Shown here in pieces: positions 62,303 through 64,000 of a stretch of 64,000 nucleotides of DNA. Position 1 is the stretch's first letter. Each line of letters starts with the position of its first letter. The notes beneath the pieces are model-generated. The model was given only the letters and a program-made list of their open reading frames with translations. It ran no database searches and was not told where the DNA came from. The position numbers and the translations under genes are program-made. The stretch is taken from assembly GCA_030040895.1 (NCBI GenBank), contig JASHSJ010000031.1, positions 1 to 64,000 of the forward strand. The letters are read 5' to 3'. Origin of the DNA: Microcaldota archaeon (GTDB lineage Archaea > Micrarchaeota > Micrarchaeia > Micrarchaeales > Micrarchaeaceae).

Positions 62303-63435
62303 CAACACAATCTATGAGACGTGAAATTGCGGAAAGAAACCGCAAGAGGAGAGCAGTGGCGGTGAGGACAGGCATGAGCGCTGCCCTGCTGCTCCTTATG
62401 GTCATTGGCATAGGAAATTCAAAGACGGTGGATACACTGCTCCAGGCAAACCTTCCGGTGCTCCCTACGGAGTGGCTCTCCTTCGCCACTATAGCAGTCC
62501 TTGCACTAGTCTCGGTTGCCGCCATGGTATACATGCTGAGCGGGCTCATAGGCAGCGAGGAAGCGAAGAACTGGTCCAGGAACCAAATATACGAGGGATT
62601 ACTCAGCCTTGTCATACTGATGATATTAATAGCGTTCATCTGGATATTTTCGCAAAACGTCTGGCAGACTTACTATGCCGCGGGGCTGACTGCGCAGCCC
62701 ACTTCCATATACTCCTGCCAGAGCGCGCAGGATCTATTTGAAATTGCAACGTGCAACCTTGCGCAGTTCAACGGCCTCGCCATGGGCTTCTTCCAGTCAG
62801 TGTACTTCTTCGGCGTGATAGCTGGGCTGGCCCCCGGAATCAGCTACAGCTACGATACGTCATACTTCAACACGCAGATAGTCGTGACCTATGGGATCCC
62901 GGCCATACTGCCCGTCACTATCGAGGACATAATGGGCAACGTCTACTCAATACTGATACTGCTCTACATATTGAACCAGGTGCAGCTGCTGTTGCTGGCC
63001 GGTTCGGCACTGTGGCTGTCGTTTTTCGTGACTCTGGGAGTTGTAGCCAGAGCGCTGGGATTCTCCAGATCGTTCGGCGGGGCCATGATAGCGATAGGGC
63101 TAGGGCTTGGCTTAATATTGCCGCTCATGACAAGCATAACATATGGATATTTGGATTTCCAGCTCAGCACGGTGCAGACGCTAACTCCGGCAGGAATAAC
63201 GTCATATTTGCTGGAATATGGTATACCACTCGCCGTTGAATATTTCACTTCGCTGGGAGCGTTCGCGCCTCAGCTCCCCGGAGGGCCAACGCTGTTTCAG
63301 ATAGTATTGCTTGGTGGGGGCATGACGTTCCTGCCGTTTATAAACTTCACAGTAGTTGATGCTTTCATAGTTGACCTATCTTCCGCAATAGGCGAGAGGG
63401 TCAATTTCATGACACTGCTTACTGGTGCCATATGA
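62299..63435 (+). CDS. VirB6/CedA-like polytopic membrane protein, tandem paralogue 5
   Basis: 378 residues. The very basic N-terminus (REIAERNRKRRAVAVR) precedes the first helix, which is probably uncleaved. Motif 1 is VYMLSGLIGSEEAKNWSRNQIYEG, motif 2 is GVVARALGFSRSFGGAMIAIGLGLGL with ILPL. About seven helices. The Cys-containing outer loop (YSCQSAQDLFEIATC) lies after motif 1. The C-terminal helix ends FIVDLSSAIGERVN. It overlaps its neighbours at both ends by ATGA-type junctions, so the cluster is translationally coupled. Confidence 0.8.
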   Translation: MTTQSMRREIAERNRKRRAVAVRTGMSAALLLLMVIGIGNSKTVDTLLQANLPVLPTEWLSFATIAVLALVSVAAMVYMLSGLIGSEEAKNWSRNQIYEGLLSLVILMILIAFIWIFSQNVWQTYYAAGLTAQPTSIYSCQSAQDLFEIATCNLAQFNGLAMGFFQSVYFFGVIAGLAPGISYSYDTSYFNTQIVVTYGIPAILPVTIEDIMGNVYSILILLYILNQVQLLLLAGSALWLSFFVTLGVVARALGFSRSFGGAMIAIGLGLGLILPLMTSITYGYLDFQLSTVQTLTPAGITSYLLEYGIPLAVEYFTSLGAFAPQLPGGPTLFQIVLLGGGMTFLPFINFTVVDAFIVDLSSAIGERVNFMTLLTGAI

Positions 63436-64000
63436 TGAAGAATATCATTCCAAGACTGTTCCTGCTCGTCGTGCTAGCCATGGCCCTGACTGCCACAGCC
63501 AATTACTCCGGTGCGGCATCTGTCGCTATCCCGTCGGGGCCTTGTTCAGTGCCGGCCAGTTTCACTCAAGCACAGGTTGATGGGATATGGGACACCGAGA
63601 TGCCGGTCGCGTTTGTTGCCGTATCTATGGCTTTCATAATAGCACTGATAATCTTCATGATAGGCGCGGCCGCGAAGAGCGACAGGCTCAGGAACTTCGG
63701 GATCGGAGAGATATACGAGGCCATGGTCAGCGCAATGTTCGTGATCGCGTTCGCGGCCCTTGCCGCACTAATATTGCAGACCATACCGCAGTCAGGGCTA
63801 AACGTGGTTTTCGGGACTCCCGGCCCCACATACACGGGGGCACAGGTAACAGATCCATTTGTGACCGCAACAAGCGGCATATGCACACTTGTCGGGAATG
63901 TTGAGACGATATACGACCAGGCACTGAACGGCAATCCGGGCGCTTGCAATGGGGCTTGCATAGTATTTCTGCCCTCCAGCCTGGTGCTTCCGTGCCTTGA
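63435..64000 (+). CDS. VirB6/CedA-like polytopic membrane protein, tandem paralogue 6 (partial, runs off the window)
   Basis: Missing from the ORF track because no stop lies in the window. The ATG at 63435 (an in-frame ATG at 63432 also exists) follows GGTG by seven bases and overlaps the previous stop. The frame is open to base 64000, about 188 codons. It encodes a signal peptide (RLFLLVVLAMALTATA), a short Cys-containing outer segment, a core helix (VSMAFIIALIIFMIGAAA), motif 1 (KSDRLRNFGIGEIYEAM), a second helix, and an outer loop with several Cys. Motif 2 should follow outside the window. Confidence 0.8.
   Translation, partial: MKNIIPRLFLLVVLAMALTATANYSGAASVAIPSGPCSVPASFTQAQVDGIWDTEMPVAFVAVSMAFIIALIIFMIGAAAKSDRLRNFGIGEIYEAMVSAMFVIAFAALAALILQTIPQSGLNVVFGTPGPTYTGAQVTDPFVTATSGICTLVGNVETIYDQALNGNPGACNGACIVFLPSSLVLPCL

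Overview
ORGANISM. The window is archaeal. It carries aCPSF1/FttA, aRF1, Pelota, Pth2, CDP-archaeol synthase, an AglB-type oligosaccharyltransferase, a methanococcal-style S-layer protein, TATA boxes about 26 bp upstream of many leaderless starts, and GGTGA-type ribosome sites. Genes are tightly packed with ATGA overlaps. It also has a bacterial-type GrpE-DnaK-DnaJ set and a short, Patescibacteria-like alanyl-tRNA synthetase. This mix suggests a reduced DPANN genome, most likely Micrarchaeota (ARMAN-2-like). That placement is inference from gene content, not from a search.

LAYOUT. 1-10.6 kb: housekeeping genes (FttA end; dnaJ-dnaK-grpE-regulator divergent from hsp20; DUF2079 protein; pcm, pth2, ilvE, ogt, a winged-helix protein, pelota, DedA). 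10.7-14.3 kb: a giant secreted Ig-like-repeat protein ending in a two-helix membrane module. 14.4-20.6 kb: Exo5/Cas4-like nuclease, alaS, carS, and an anion-type ABC transporter with no visible binding protein. 20.6-30.7 kb: an N-glycosylation island (AglB, three GT4, one GT2, two FkbM methyltransferases, a sugar epimerase, a histidine phosphatase). 30.9-33.9 kb: the S-layer gene with strong promoter and tandem terminators. 34.0-39.0 kb: cell-surface genes, two with the membrane module. 39.0-45.9 kb: prf1, vapBC, serS, tRNA-Leu, a NodU/TobZ-type carbamoyltransferase and a GT-C-like membrane protein. 46.0-54.6 kb: five more module proteins. 54.7-57.1 kb: two polytopic membrane proteins. 57.2-64.0 kb: six tandem paralogous polytopic membrane proteins, the last cut by the window end.

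MAIN DISCOVERY CANDIDATE. Eight proteins share one module: a Cys, a hydrophobic helix, a short basic loop with a P-G-x-x-[KR]-G-like core, a second hydrophobic helix, and a closing Cys. One of them (54200..54607) is little more than a signal peptide plus the module, with its own promoter, ribosome site and terminator. That is the architecture of VirB2/TrbC pilins and of the archaeal CedA1-type conjugative pilins. The other seven look like minor versions, most carrying large extracellular domains (Ig-like, Cys-rich, Ser/Thr stalk, Kelch-like). Downstream lie six tandem multi-pass proteins with two shared motifs and VirB6/TrbL/CedA-like organisation. I infer a type IV secretion/conjugation-related surface machine with adhesin-pilin fusions, possibly for host contact or DNA exchange. 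No VirB4/CedB-like ATPase is visible, so the assignment rests on topology and motif pattern and is unproven.

HOW THE PARTS FIT. AglB and the sugar genes probably decorate the S-layer and the sequon-rich surface proteins. The chaperone operon, Pcm, Ogt and Pelota provide protein, DNA and ribosome quality control.
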